NCBI GenBank assembly: GCA_014058105.1
Contig: JACGCM010000560.1
Coordinates: forward strand, 5,642,001-5,706,000
DNA: 64,000 bases
Direction of reading: 5' to 3'
DNA from: Kingdonia uniflora
Lineage: Eukaryota; Streptophyta; Magnoliopsida; Ranunculales; Circaeasteraceae
Both the position numbers and the translations under genes were made by a program. Below, in pieces: positions 1 to 11,904 of this stretch. The stretch's first letter is position 1, and each line of letters begins with the position of its first letter. Below the pieces are notes generated by a model that saw only the letters and a list, made by a program, of their open reading frames with translations, was not told the origin of the DNA and did no database searches.

Positions 1-279
1 GATACAGTCGTGACATATTTTTTTGAAGGCCTCAGGAATCTTGCTCTGTTCTATGCATCTTGGCATCCTGAAAGATGGGATATTTGAACTATAGCAAAAG
101 AGCTGGATGTGCAGTAAAACAACTTTTAGTTTCATGCTTGGAAACTGTTGGGAGTTTTCATGTAGACAAAAGGCGTAAGGGATCTATCAATGTTTAAAAG
201 TATCGGCTTATTGAAAGAAACAATTGTCCAATGGAGGTTTAGAGGTGATGAACAAAAGCATTAGCTTTCTGATGTATTA
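1..279. other. Unassigned left flank
   Basis: I see no convincing reading frame; all frames are interrupted. This sequence was continuous with position 3026 onward before the gag-only LTR element inserted, since the duplicated TATTA lies at 275-279 and 3021-3025. Confidence 0.4.
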
Positions 280-626
280 TGACATGGCACGTCCCTAAAA
301 GGGTCATTTACCACCCGTTTGATCTATCTTTAATTTATGTTTTTAGCTTATACACTATTGGAGAAGACCATGTTGGTTATTAGCAGTTTTACTTTTCTAG
401 GTTAGTTTCCTTATTGGATTAGTAGTTAGAGTTATAGGAGTTAGGAGTGCTCCTAGAAAACTAGGTTATAAAGGGAGAAGGTGGTGTAATGTTTAATTGG
501 TAAGTAGTAGAGTTGATTTGTTTTGAAAGAGTTGAGTTTTCCTCCTATTAGTTTTATTGAAATCTAATTCAAACTTAGTGTTAAATCGTATACGAATCTA
601 GCTTCTACGTTCGTAAATTTACATTA
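280..626 (+). repeat. 5' LTR of the gag-only element
   Basis: It starts TGACATGGCACG and ends TTTACATTA. It matches 2675-3020 nearly along its full length. The ends were chosen because they leave a perfect 5-bp target duplication; an alternative end at the CA three bases earlier would not. Confidence 0.85.
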
Positions 627-640
627 ATTGGCATCAGAGA
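627..640 (+). other. Primer binding site-like sequence
   Basis: The sequence ATTGGCATCAGAGA lies directly after the 5' LTR. It resembles the TGGTATCAGAGC primer site complementary to the 3' end of plant initiator methionine tRNA, with a T-to-C change. Confidence 0.6.
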
Positions 641-818
641 AGCGTTTACATCCCCCCGGTGTAGCAAGTTTCAAGAGCAAGATGCCTTGTGGAAGACCTG
701 CGACGAAGAGTAGCAAAATAGACGGATAGACTCAAGCTTGTTGAGGCTTCGGGAGCCTTTTTCCCGCGTTAGGCGTACTAGAGAAGGAAGCAGCTTTTAC
801 AAGTCTAGTCGATAGACG

Positions 819-2520
819 GTGGCACTCACAAGGACAGACTTCCTTGCGTGGACAAGTCGGCAACAAGCCCTAGAGTACGAAGCCCAAGGCCCAAGTCATA
901 ACAAACTGTTGTCGAATCTAGATCAGACCCGACCGGGTAGGACCCAAGGTCCACCACCCGATCCAACAAATACCAAGCCCGGGTCACCCACAGCAGCTCG
1001 GAACCCGACCCAGAACGTATGGGCTCAAAGAGTTGCGCTCAAGCAATCGCTACAAGGCTCAGATTTTGAGAAAATCGACCCAATGTGGTTGGCGCCCCAC
1101 AAAACAACAACCGACACCCTCCATCCCAACCTCAGGCCGACTGTGTCTGACGCCGACCCTCTCTTGACAGGATCGTCATCGACTAGGGTTGACGGTCATG
1201 ATGGAACCCTCCCTCCCATGGTGGCAGACCCATTCCAATAGTCCATGGAGGACCAACAAGTCCCACCAGGGGACTCAAATCACCGACCACCTCCAACAGC
1301 GACGCCGACAGCACCTCCACTCACAGAGACCTACGACCCACTACTCCTAACCACAACAGTCCCGACGGGAGCACGTGGCGCTTCCCAAGCACCGGCAGAC
1401 TTGTATCGAAACCAACAGTATGTCAAAAATAATAAACGGCCAACACCGGGCATGAAACGTAAGTATAGCTTTGAGTTCCGACCACCCTACGGTAATGGAT
1501 GGGGCTGCGTGATGATGATGTATTTAGCGTTCATTCGAGCGGGAGACGTCAATCGGGTTCTCATTGCGTTCCGAATTGGGACAGAGATTGGCAATTAAGT
1601 GGGCGAGGCCGTGGTTCTAACCCCCCCCCCCCACCAATTGACACCACATTGCGGGATCGACAAAGGCAACGTCCACCTGGTTCACCCCCGCGTCCGCTAA
1701 GACACCCGTACGTTACGACTTGGCGAGATGTGAGGTACAGTTCAGACTTTGATGAAGAGCAACGACCACAACCACGCCGAAAGGGTAAAGGTACCGACAT
1801 TGGGGCTTTGGCTAAGGCTATTGCTGAACAGACACATAATGTGCACCTCAAGGTACTAGAGTTCGATGGTAAGTCTGACGCTGACGCCTTTATTAAGTGG
1901 TTGGATAAAGTTGAGTGGGTGTTCAACTACAAGAAATATAGGGATCCAAAACAGGTTATAATCATTGAGTCTCGACTTACTGGTTTTGTTCTCACTTGGT
2001 AGAATAGTGTTCAACAGGCAAGGCGTACATCAGGTTACCATTCCATTACGGAGTGGTGGAAAATGCGAAGAGAGCTAAAAGAGAGGTTCATCCCCATGAA
2101 CTACGGCGAGGTTGCGTTCGGGAAACTCCAGCCCCTAAAAATAGGTCTCTCCTCTCCTCCCTTGATGACTACACAGATCAGTTTTATCTTCGTGAGGCAC
2201 GCGCATGACTCCATAAGACTGAGCAACAACGGGTTAGTAGGGTACAACAAGAGTGGGCTGACAAAGAAATTGCAAGAGGCGACCGCACTTCAGCCTATCT
2301 TTTGCCTAGCAGAGATTATATAGTTAGTCAAACAGGCGAGCAAACTATATGCACAGTATCGTCCTCCAGTTCCAACACCTACATCAGCAACTCCAACTAT
2401 TTCAACAATCAATGCGCCGCGTACCTTTGTTTTAAGCAACTGTTATGGATGCAGGAAACCTGGATACCATGAACGTGATTATCCCGTGTTTGCTAAAAAG
2501 GTTGGGTTAGTCGTGAATGG
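819..2520 (+). pseudogene. Broken gag gene of the gag-only element
   Basis: A GTG- or ATG-started proline-rich N-terminal part (819-1598, one in-frame TAG near 1239) is followed after a frameshift by a retrotransposon gag core at 1840-2125. The core reads FDGKSDADAFIKWLDKVE, then a lysine-rich stretch, then ITEWWKMRRELKERFIP. At about 2000 a TAG replaces the second tryptophan of the usual tryptophan pair. A further frameshift at about 2150 moves LDDYTDQFYLREARA to another frame. A zinc-knuckle relic lies near 2440-2485, with its two cysteines (CYGC) kept but the histidine and last cysteine positions both tyrosine. The product would have been the capsid/nucleocapsid protein that packages element RNA. 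It cannot be made intact from this copy. Confidence 0.75.
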
Positions 2521-2654
2521 TATGTGAGAAAGCGTTATAGCAACTGTTCAGCGAGTTCTATAGGATGAAGATGAAGAGGAAACTGAGGTGCACACTACAT
2601 TTGTGCATAAGTCCTATGGAGCACCACCCCCTTGATTTCGTGGACAAAATCTTC

Positions 2655-2674
2655 TCAGACGGAGACGGAGGGTT
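2655..2674 (+). other. Polypurine tract
   Basis: A purine-rich stretch, including GACGGAGACGGAGGG, lies immediately before the 3' LTR, where plus-strand DNA synthesis of LTR elements is primed. Confidence 0.55.
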
Positions 2675-3020
2675 TGACGTGTCAAGTCCCTAATAGGGTC
2701 GTTTACCACCCATTTGATCTATCTTTATTTTATGTTTTTCGCTTATGCACACTATTTGAGAAGATCGTGTTCGTTATTAGCAGTTTTGCTTTTCTAGGTT
2801 AGTTTCCTAATTGGATTAGTAGTTAGAGTTACAGTAGGAGTGCTCCTAGGAAACTAGGTTATAAAGGGAGAGGGTGGTGTAATGTTTAATTGGTAAGTAG
2901 TAGAGTTAATTTGTTTTGAAAGAGTTGAGTTTTCCTCTTATTAGTTTTATTTGAAATCTAATTCAAACTTAGTGTTAAATGGTATACGAATCTAGCTTCC
3001 GCGTTCGTAGATTTACATTA
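2675..3020 (+). repeat. 3' LTR of the gag-only element
   Basis: It is the direct repeat of 280-626, starting TGACGTGTCAAG and ending TTTACATTA. The target duplication TATTA follows directly. Confidence 0.85.
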
Positions 3021-6000
3021 TATTATGTCATTAATCTAATGTAATTAGTATCGGCAAAATACTTGAGAAACTGATGAGAGATCAGTGGCATGATGGGCAG
3101 GATGAAAGTTGTAAAAGAAGCCTGGTCTGAGAAAATCAAGATGTAAATTTGGCCTCGTGAGGGGAGTGGCTATGGAAGTCTTGAGAGGAGTCAGGAAGAC
3201 CATAGAGATATGTACTGGCAGAAAAAATGGTTGCAGAGAGCTCATTACAGAAAAAGTCATAGTACATGGTTATCTTATGGTTGTGGGGTCCACAAAAACC
3301 ACTTGTAAAGACCACGGAAACCTCAAATAAATATTTCACAAATGCATCAGGCAGGTGTAATGGACTTCAATTTCACCAAAATATTTGGTGTCAAGATGAT
3401 AAGCTGAAAGAGATGTTTCATGTATTGTTTTCTGTACAGACAAGGACACTCTGGTAGAGAAATTTGGGCTGCCGGAGGACACGACTTAGTGATTGAAAAT
3501 AATCACTATCGCCAACCTCTTAAGCCGGCCGAGAGATAAATTTGCAACTCTTGCCTTCTCAAAAAAATATATATAAATAAATTGTCACTCCATTAGGGAA
3601 AGACGCAAAAGTATAGCAGTTGAGCAATAAAGGGTGATACTTGGTTAAATCTTGTTACTGCTGCTTAGAGAGATGTCCTCAAATTTCCCTTGGTTGCAGT
3701 AGAGTTAGTGGGCAGATCTCCCGCTGAAATTTCTTTTTCTACCATGATTGCATCTTTAATAGACATCATAAAGTGTGCAAAACTCATTTGTTGGAAGAAC
3801 AATTGTGAAATACTGTGTTGTGTAAACTGTGTAGCCAGTCCACTGGTCAACTTCAGCTGATGTGTTCTATGTCTAGCCAGATGCCAAATAAGTCATGCCT
3901 GTGCCAAATTCAAAATACAGGGCTATGTGCCATGGTTAAAAAAGATCACAGCAGTCTGTATCGGTGTGGAGAACGACTTATTAGATATCTTTTTAGAGGA
4001 AAGAAGGTCCGGATCTCAGAGGAACTAGATTAGCGCACATGCTTTTGAAGGGATCCACTCTTTACTGAAGATTGAAATATCTATATGCGTTTTTATGTTT
4101 TTTATTTAATTTTTTGTAATTTGCAAAGTTGGATCCCTTCTTCTATTATTAACTACATTTTTTTGAGTTTTGAGGTCGTCTAGTTGGCTTTCAGTTCTTC
4201 ATTTGTATATTTGTATCATCCTTGCATCTTGAAGGAGGTTTCAGACTAATTAAGCCTCTTCATTATTTCAATGGTTAAACATCTTTCACATGCATACAAT
4301 GTATAAAGAACATTGCTACCATCAAGTTTCTTAGTATCGGACTGTATGCGCTATATCAGTGGAATAGTTCCTGTATCCCGTATGTCTAATTTTGAGTGTC
4401 TACAGAATATATCTGATTGCATATAGCCTACGACTCCAAGTTAGTCTAAATAGTTGTAATCCTGTAAGAAGTGGTAGACTAAAATGGAAAAGCTAGCAAA
4501 ACAAATTCCTGGAGGGGAAATCACCTGAAAGCAATTTTTTCGTTTTACGTTATTCGTTTTTGCCCCTCCGCTTCCCTTAATCCTTAAACAAACCTAACAC
4601 ACTATTCAAAGTTTCCATTATTCAGAGGAACTTGGGGGTTTTTACAAGTTTTTCTAAATTCCACAAGCTTATCTACGAAACTAGAACCCATAGCTTTCTA
4701 TTAAATTCACTTTATACAGTTGAGGGGGACATCTATATACAACTTTCTTCTCTCTTTTGGTGATTTGGAGGAAACTTGATTAAAGGATCAATATTCTGAA
4801 AAAAATTCAGAAAGGAGGCAACTTTTTTCTCTTTAGGGACATTACCAATGACTAGCAGGATCCATATGGCTAGCAACTGACTGAGTGTGAGGTTATTCCC
4901 TAGAGGGTGTATCTACTGGAAGTTCATCCTTATTGCAGTTACTTAGAGCGTTTGCCAGGTATGAAAGAAAATAACCTTTAGAAAAAGGAGCATCCTTTTG
5001 CTCACTTAATCTAGGACATAAAACAGTATTCTTTTCTAGTGGTTCAAAATCCAAGAAGCTTTCAGAGGTACTTTTTTCAAGGGCTTTGTAGTGATCTAGG
5101 GGGGGGGGGGGGAAGATATGCGTAAAAGCTTATTGATGACTCAGGGATCTATGAATAAGTTTCTAAGTATTATAAAATTTTTGTGTTTGCTTTCTCTTGT
5201 TCCCTTTTAGTTTTTAATCTCCATTGCATATGAATTATTATCAAGAGCAACAATCCAACATAACATCATTGCGATGGTGGTAAATGGAAATTTTAGCTGA
5301 TTATAATGTGATGAATTAGTGGTAACGGGAGAACCTGGAGTTAGTCCTTTCATGATAATGAAATAGGTTATGTTAGTATTTGATACTTATTATGATGAAT
5401 TATGAACTAATTAGTTTGTTAAGAGTTTTTTTTTAAGTTCATTTGAGAATTGTAAACTATACATATATAGCACATTACAAAATCTATGTTTGCAAATATA
5501 AATGCATATATCTAATATAATATATGTATTACGAAAAAATTGAAAAAGATATATGCAGAGAATGATTACCTAAGTCAGTATCACTCATAATCAAAACTCA
5601 TTGCATGAAACACCAAACCACTGAAGGTTAAATACATTTTTTTCATTATGCTTCTTCAAGTACAAAAATTGCACTATGCTAATTAAAATGGTGAACATTA
5701 AATCCTCTTGTTACAAATACTAACCTAATAACTAATTCAGTCCACATACACCATACAGGATCATAAAACATAACTAACTCCTATAATTAGATTCCTTTGG
5801 CGTTTATTTCCTTTAGCAGACACTTAGAGCCCTAATTTCTAGAAAAAGAAAAACAGGCTTTGTTAATAACATTCCTCTTAATCCTCTCTAATTACTATAA
5901 CCAAGAAAGACAAGAATATAATTTTTAGATGGCCAAAAGTGATTCTCATTTTGTTCCTACTATTCAATTTCCTCAATTTAGAACCATATTCAATCCCAAT

Positions 6001-6380
6001 CCGTCTCTAAAGTTCCAGTATAGAAGTATATTCAACCCAAAGAAATGCAATTGTGAATATAGAGTAGGTGACTTACATTGGAATAGGAGAGGAAGGAGTT
6101 CAAAATAAACCATTTCTCCTTTTACATTTGTATTTTCAGTGGGTTTTTTGGCTTGTCACAATAAACCATTTTTTTTGGCTTGACGTATTATTGGGTGAAA
6201 TTCGGAGAATTGAGGGTCCCCGTATAAGTCTGTGATTAAACTCCTCCTACGGGAGATTCGCGAATAAATCGTGTATTTGGCGGAGTTTGGCAAAAAGATA
6301 AAAAAAAAAATCGGCCCAATTAAACTCCAGATTTTTTTGCGATTTCAACTACTAACATAAGAAAATATAGAGAAAATACA
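3021..6380. other. No recognised gene; G14 homopolymer
   Basis: The stretch 3050-4040 has several short open frames on both strands (for example plus 3266-3457 and 3815-4033), but none has a recognisable domain and all are broken, so any gene here is a relic I cannot name. From 4040 to 6380 the sequence is AT-rich and noncoding in appearance. A run of 14 G lies at 5099-5112. No terminal repeats of an element were found. Confidence 0.4.
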
Positions 6381-6861
6381 CATTACTGAAACCCTAAATT
6401 TTGGAATTGGAAGCTAATCAACGTTCCAACGAAGCAACAATTTCCGGTATGTTTAACTCTTTGCTTCTCTCCTTCAGTTTGGTTTTAATGGGGAACCTAG
6501 TACTCATGGCCGTCAGAGTTCTGATTTTAGAGGAGATGAATACCCATGTTAGAGTTTTGATTTTGGAAGCTCTTCTCTTTCTTTCCAGTTGCTGAATTTA
6601 ATGGAGATTTGGGAGTTAAAAGAGAGTTTTAGAGTTATTAGAAGGAATTGGTTGTTGGTGAGAAAGAGAGTTTTAGAGAGAGAGAGAGAGATATACAGAG
6701 AATACATATAATTAGAGTTGCTATATGTAATTGTGTATCTCGATTAAAATAGTGTAATAATTAATCTTAAAAGTTGTTGTACAATTGTACTGTTATTATT
6801 AATTGAAATGTTTATTTTATCCCATCTTGAACTCTTGACTAATTATTGTGCAGTTAAGGAA

Positions 6862-8990
6862 ATGGTTAAACCGCCGAATCTGATGTGGAAACATATTGAG
6901 AAAGTGGGAACTAAACTCAAATGCAAATATTGCAAAAAGGAGTATAGCCCTTCAATCACAAGGATGAAATATCACTTGGCAAGAATATCCGTGAAGGATA
7001 TTGATATATGTGTTGCATCCCCAGACTCAGTTCAGCGATTAACAAGAGATGCATGTAAAGCGTTAGGAAAGTCGACCAAGGTGAAGACTGTTGTTGAACA
7101 ATTGAGGTCTCAAAGTTAATAAGGGTTAACTTCTCAAGATGCAATTGATTTAAGTGGCGCAGGCAGTTCTAATGATGGGAAAGGTAGTGCATATCAAAGC
7201 ACCATAACCTCTATGTTAAGATTGATTTTTTTTTTATTTTGCAGATTTGGCTATCGCTAGGATGTTCGTGAACAATAATATTGCTTTTAATGTAACGAGG
7301 TCACCTGAATATGTATTTGTAATGGAAGCTGCTGCAAATCATGTTAAATGTTATTCCCCACCCAGTAGTGAGACTATCAGGACCAAGTTATTGAGTTCGT
7401 TGAAAGACGAAGCAACGGAGTACGTGAAGGAGATAAGGGAGTCTTGGGCTGAAACAGGTTGTACCATCATGTATGACGGTTGGAGAGATAATAAGAAAAT
7501 AAATCATATCAATTTGTTGGCATCTTCAATAAATAGTTTGAAGCGACTGACGAGAAGAAAAAAGATGTCAAGTTTCTTGCAAATTCCATTACTCGAGGGA
7601 TAGATAAGTACGTTGGAAGGGAGAATGTCATCCAGATTATAACGGACAATGCCTCTAACTACGCAGCCGCTAGAACTATTTTGGAGAGGATGTCACATGT
7701 GTTCAAAACAAATTGTGTAGCGCATTGTTTAGATTTCATATTTGAAGACACGGGAAAAGAACTATTTAAGGTGAGGATACCATATAACAGGCGAAAGAAG
7801 TTAGGGAGTTCATATATAAATACACTCACACATTGGATTTGATCGCGTAAAAGATGGAGAAATTAAAAGGACAACAAATACTCGTTTTGCGGTGAACTTC
7901 ATTATGTGGAGTCCTTAGTAAAGCATGAACAAGCCCAACAATTTATGATCGCGTCAAATGAGTGGAGAGCAATATCACATACTAGAAGCACTGAGGGGAA
8001 ACTTGTTGCATCCCTTATTCAAAGAACAATTTTTTGGGAGCATGCAAAAGAGGTAATAGTTGTAATGGAGCCTCTTGTAAAAGTCTTAAGAATGGTGGAC
8101 GGTAAAGGAGCGACTTAGGGTTTTGTTTATGAAGCTATAGATCGGACAAAGGAGGCGATATCTAAATTGTACGATGGAGTTTTCGAAAAGTATGAACCCT
8201 ATTGGACGATCATTGACAAAAGATAAGGAAAAAAATATGTATTACCCAATCCATGCTATGGCGGCTCTCCTCAACCAACACTCATATTATGACAAGCTGG
8301 TGAAGCATGATGAAGGGACAAGCTGGGGTAGATGATATTCTTGCGAATATGTTCACTACTACGGCAGAAAAAACGGCCTTTTGCAACCAACTTTTTGATT
8401 ACATTGGTGTTAAGAATAAGATTTTTGCTCCGCTTGCGAAGATGACTATCCATTCTAACCATCCAAGTAAGTGTTCTTATTAAAATTATGTATATTAATT
8501 TTAACTTTTAGATTAGAGAAATACTCAAAAAGTATTTTCTATAAAAGTTCTATTTTATCATTTTAACTTTTAGATTGACAATTATTTCAATGATGTTTGC
8601 AATTAAAATCTAATAATAATTTTTTTATATGTAAATTAAGGTGATTGGTGGCAATATTCCATGGTAGTTGATAAGTTCCCCGAGCTACGCGCAGAGTAGT
8701 AGTTCGTTTACGAAGTCAACCATGTAGTGCTTTAGACTGTAAGAGTGCGTTTGAGGCAACCCATACAAAGAAAATAAATAGGTTGGAGCCGAAAACACTC
8801 CACGATCTTATATTTGTACGAGGTGAACTTACATTAGAAGAAAGCTAATGTAATAAATGATGATACTATGAACCCCATTTATATCGATCATAGCATTGGT
8901 TTTCTGGAGAAAGAATGTGTGATTTTTGAATACAATAAAGAGGCTGAAGAATATGGAGTAGAAGTCTCATAAGATGATGAAGACATCGAA
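6862..8990 (+). pseudogene. Decayed hAT-family transposase gene
   Basis: The first segment (6862-7119) encodes a BED-type zinc finger: a tryptophan, then CKYCKKEYS, then a histidine in KYHLARI. After a probable intron ending TTTTGCAG near 7246 comes a DUF659-like segment (7247-7600) with ESWAETGCTIMYDGWRD. From 7600 a shifted frame continues with VIQIITDNASNYAAA and NCVAHCLDFIFED, the ribonuclease-H-like catalytic core of plant hAT transposases. The region 7906-8450 continues the family in several frames. A relic of the C-terminal dimerisation domain (DWWQYSM, then KINRLEPKTLHDLIFVRGE in shifted frames) lies at 8644-8830. Many stops and frameshifts make this non-functional. I could not place its terminal inverted repeats or an 8-bp target duplication. 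Confidence 0.85.
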
Positions 8991-10067
8991 ACAATTACGT
9001 TGATGATTATTTTAAATTTATTATGAAGATTCGTAGTTAGCTTAATTTTAAATTTAAGAGACTTAAGTTTGAAATTTGTTTTGTTTTTCATTTTTTGAGT
9101 ATGACTTTATGAGATGGGTTTATGACATTTGAAGTTTAATATTTATTTAGTTATTATTTACATTGTGCTTTTATTGCATGAGTGTATTTTTAGATGACTC
9201 CACATATATATTAATGATATTTTCTAGTTCACGATTTTTACCCAAATCTCTGCCAAAACTTTCCCGAATTTTAGGGAATAGTCCGAATGGACCACACGCC
9301 AAATTATTCCCGAATCCGAACTTTGTTATAGAGGTTGAAGGTCTAAGATTGATATCTCAATGTGTATTTGAACTTCGATCCAAAGTGAACTTTTGTCCTA
9401 GAATTTTAGCAAAGTTTCCCTAATTATGGGGTTTGAAATCGCATTTATGGTTTAGCAGCTTTGAGATTTTTACTTCATTTCAAAATCTTACTCTTATTGA
9501 CATAATAGAGGAAATATTGTGGACTTTCCACTGTATTAATGTCATAAGAATTTTGACCTAAATCCTACTTTGGTAGAGATGTTAGTCAAAGTCTGGATGG
9601 AAAAGAGTTCATTAAAATATTACAATAGACTTGCATTCATTACAATTTACAAATGGGCAAGCAAAAAACATGTTGTACACTATGACAAAATTGGGGTCGG
9701 TTACAATGCAACTATTTTATTACATGTAACAGGTTACGGGCATAGCACACGCGTCATAAAGATTGGTTGCCTACAACCCGCATAGTACACTCTCTAGCAA
9801 TACCTAGTTTATATTTAATTAATTTTTGCTATAGGTGTTTTATTACCAAGTTTCCAACACAGAAATTTGGGAGATCTTTTTTAATTTCTAGATTATAAAG
9901 TATCTAATTAGAATAGTGATTTGTGGAGAGATTTATGTAATTTTTTTGCTTATAAAAAGAGTAGAGAGATCTAGTTTAAGGGTGGTGGTTATTATGAAAG
10001 AAAGAGTTCAGCTTGTTTTAGGATTTGGTTTGTTATTGTGAAAGAAAGGGTGGTGGTTATTGTGAAA
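8991..10067. other. No recognised gene
   Basis: Short open frames at 9163-9423 and 9570-9785 show no known domain. Part of 9229-9330 weakly resembles, in inverted orientation, sequence at about 6245-6290 upstream of the hAT gene (shared GATTCG-GAATAA). That could mark decayed subterminal regions of that transposon, but the match is too short to rely on. A GGTGGTGGTTATT-GTGAAAG motif is directly repeated at about 9980 and 10,047. Confidence 0.35.
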
Positions 10068-10702
10068 GGGGGGTGGGTATCGGTCGGTTTGGTTTGGTAT
10101 TTCGCAAATATCAATACCAATACGAAAATTCCAAAGGTAATACCAAAACCAAACAAAACCGTTTGGTTTTCCAAGTATAAAAACCAAAACCAAACCATTG
10201 GTTTTTCGGAATATTTTGGTTTAGGTAATTTTTGGTATATTTTCTAGTGTATTGGTATATGCGTTTTTGATATTTTCGGTATTCTCAAATTTGGGTGGTT
10301 TTGGTATAATCTTATTATATTAAAACATTTATTTAGGAAGTGAAGTTTCTGCAGTGCTTCCAAGTTACAATGATTAGTTAGAATATAATATATCATAACG
10401 AGATTTCATATACTAAATGTGATCTTTAATATGGGGTAATATGATAATGGAGATCTTATGAATATAAAAAACCTTGTCATGAACTTCCAAGTTTATCATC
10501 TCCAATGGTTTTGGCATTTATGTACTTTGTTAATTTTGGTTTGGTATTCTCGGCTTTTGAGACTATCATACTAAAACCAACCATGCAAAATGATATTTTT
10601 TGGTTTTGGTTTGTTTGGTTTCAAGAAATATGAAACCAAAACCATTTTTTTTTGTTTGGTTTCGGTTAGGTATGGTATTTCACCATACCGGTTACACCCC
10701 TA
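10068..10702. mobile_element. Short non-autonomous DNA element, hAT-like
   Basis: The left end reads GGGGGGTGGGTATCGGTCGG, and the reverse complement of the right end reads TAGGGGTGTAACCGGTATGG, a common style of terminal repeat in plant non-autonomous hAT-like elements. Both ends lead into AACCAAAC/GTTTGGTT-rich DNA that can pair over tens of bases. There is no coding capacity. The bases outside the ends (GTGAAAGG versus ACGAGAGG) match at only five of eight positions, so the insertion is not proven by a target duplication. Confidence 0.5.
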
Positions 10703-10779
10703 ACGAGAGGGTTTATTTGTGTTTGATCAATTCTTCGTAGTAAATACGCTTTCTCAAATACTTTCTATCAATATGTCCC

Positions 10780-11620
10780 ATTGATATGTACAAAGCTACA
10801 TATAATATGATGGAGACCATCTCGATTATGCAGATCTCGAGGCAATGCATATCTCCCATGATTTTGATAGTCCTACTTTATTTATTTACTAGTATTTAAT
10901 AAGATAACTTGCTTAATAAGAGTTAAAATAGAATAGAAGGCTTCTCTTATAGAAGACTAGTTTAGGGGTCTATTTTATTTTTTTATGTTGAGTTTGGTAT
11001 AGGGTTTACTAATAAACTAATAAGTATTTTTCGGATTAATAATTAGTGGAAATTTAAAGACCCTAATTTTGATTTTAATTGCTAGATGCTCAAATTTTGG
11101 GCTTCCACAAAAATTATTTGCATCAAAATTGGTATCAAAAGCAACGATTTTCCTAGAGTTTTCATATTCTTTTTGCTTTGGTGCTTAATCTCTTCCAGGT
11201 GAATTTTGAAGCTCGATATGATGAGCTTTTGACCCCGTTCTTGCATAGATTCCAATTACAACATGAGGCTTATGCAATTGTGAGTTTTGGCAAGCGGAAA
11301 AAAACCTATAGTAATACAATACCACCGCTACTAAGTACACCGATTTTTGGTTACAGGAAGTTTCGAAGACGCATTACTTTTGATAGTTTGGGATATGATC
11401 ATTTTCAAGAATTAATCTCGTCGATCAAACTTCTTTCACAAAGGGAATATAATGGAAACCATCTCAACTCCACAAATCTCAAGACAATATACGTCTCCCA
11501 TAGTTGTACGAAGTCTTATTTTATTTCATTTCTTAGTACTTTTTTTTTTTTGTTATTTCTAATTGATATAGGACTTGGCTTTTTATTAGTATTACTATGT
11601 ATAAATAGTTTATATTAATC
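10780..11620 (+). mobile_element. Diverged short LTR-like repeat pair
   Basis: A stretch at about 10,805-10,910 (GATGGAGACCATCTCGATTA, then a pyrimidine-rich part) is directly repeated in diverged form at about 11,448-11,560 (AATGGAAACCATCTCAACTC). A primer-site-like ATTGGTATCAAAAGC follows the first copy's region at 11,128. A small terminal-repeat retrotransposon would explain this layout. The interior holds an open frame of 146 codons (11,178-11,618) with a basic middle (YRKFRRRITF) and a hydrophobic end. I recognise no domain in it, and its 3' end lies in the second repeat. Ends and target duplication were not resolved. Confidence 0.35.
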
Positions 11621-11904
11621 AACTGAGAAAAAACTTTTCGAGGTGAAAAGTGACAACCCGAAGGCAAAGAGGAAAATTAAAGAGGAAAGCAATACAGTGC
11701 ACTCAACATCACACGGGATCCGCGATAATTAAATCCTTCCACCAAATCACTAGGTTTTCAAGTGTAACCCACTCATAGTGTGTGTGTCGGGGGGGTGAAG
11801 GTAAATACAATGGTATGTATCGCCTAAAGGCTGTGTAACGAAATTTGTTTACTAGCAGAGACAAACTCTAATAACAGGGAGTTTATGAGAAGGTATTCTC
11901 CTAT

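Larger units (their letters stand above)
280..3020 (+). mobile_element. Gag-only LTR retrotransposon (TR-GAG-like)
   Basis: Two direct repeats of about 346 bp (280-626 and 2675-3020) bracket a 2-kb interior and are flanked by the identical 5-bp sequence TATTA at 275-279 and 3021-3025, as expected of an integrated LTR element. A primer-site-like sequence follows the first LTR and a purine-rich tract precedes the second. The interior encodes only gag-like protein. There is no room for protease, reverse transcriptase or integrase, because the degenerate zinc knuckle ends about 190 bp before the 3' LTR. Such non-autonomous elements are known in plants as TR-GAG elements and depend on a partner's pol proteins. 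The two LTRs differ at scattered positions and the gag frame is broken, so this copy is old and inactive. Confidence 0.85.

Noticed and set aside
1561..1926. 121-codon minus-strand frame over the gag core
   Set aside because: It is the shadow of the GC-richer gag coding sequence on the other strand; the plus-strand product is a recognisable gag.
3045..3339. Overlapping minus-strand frames of 67-71 codons
   Set aside because: No domain, no conserved partner, and overlapping frames on both strands; chance open frames are likely.
6680..6702. GA-rich microsatellite as a promoter element of the hAT gene
   Set aside because: Short and imperfect; nothing ties it to transcription of the dead gene.
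9229..9430. Terminal inverted repeat of the hAT transposon
   Set aside because: The resemblance to about 6245-6290 covers only a dozen bases and no 8-bp target duplication fits.
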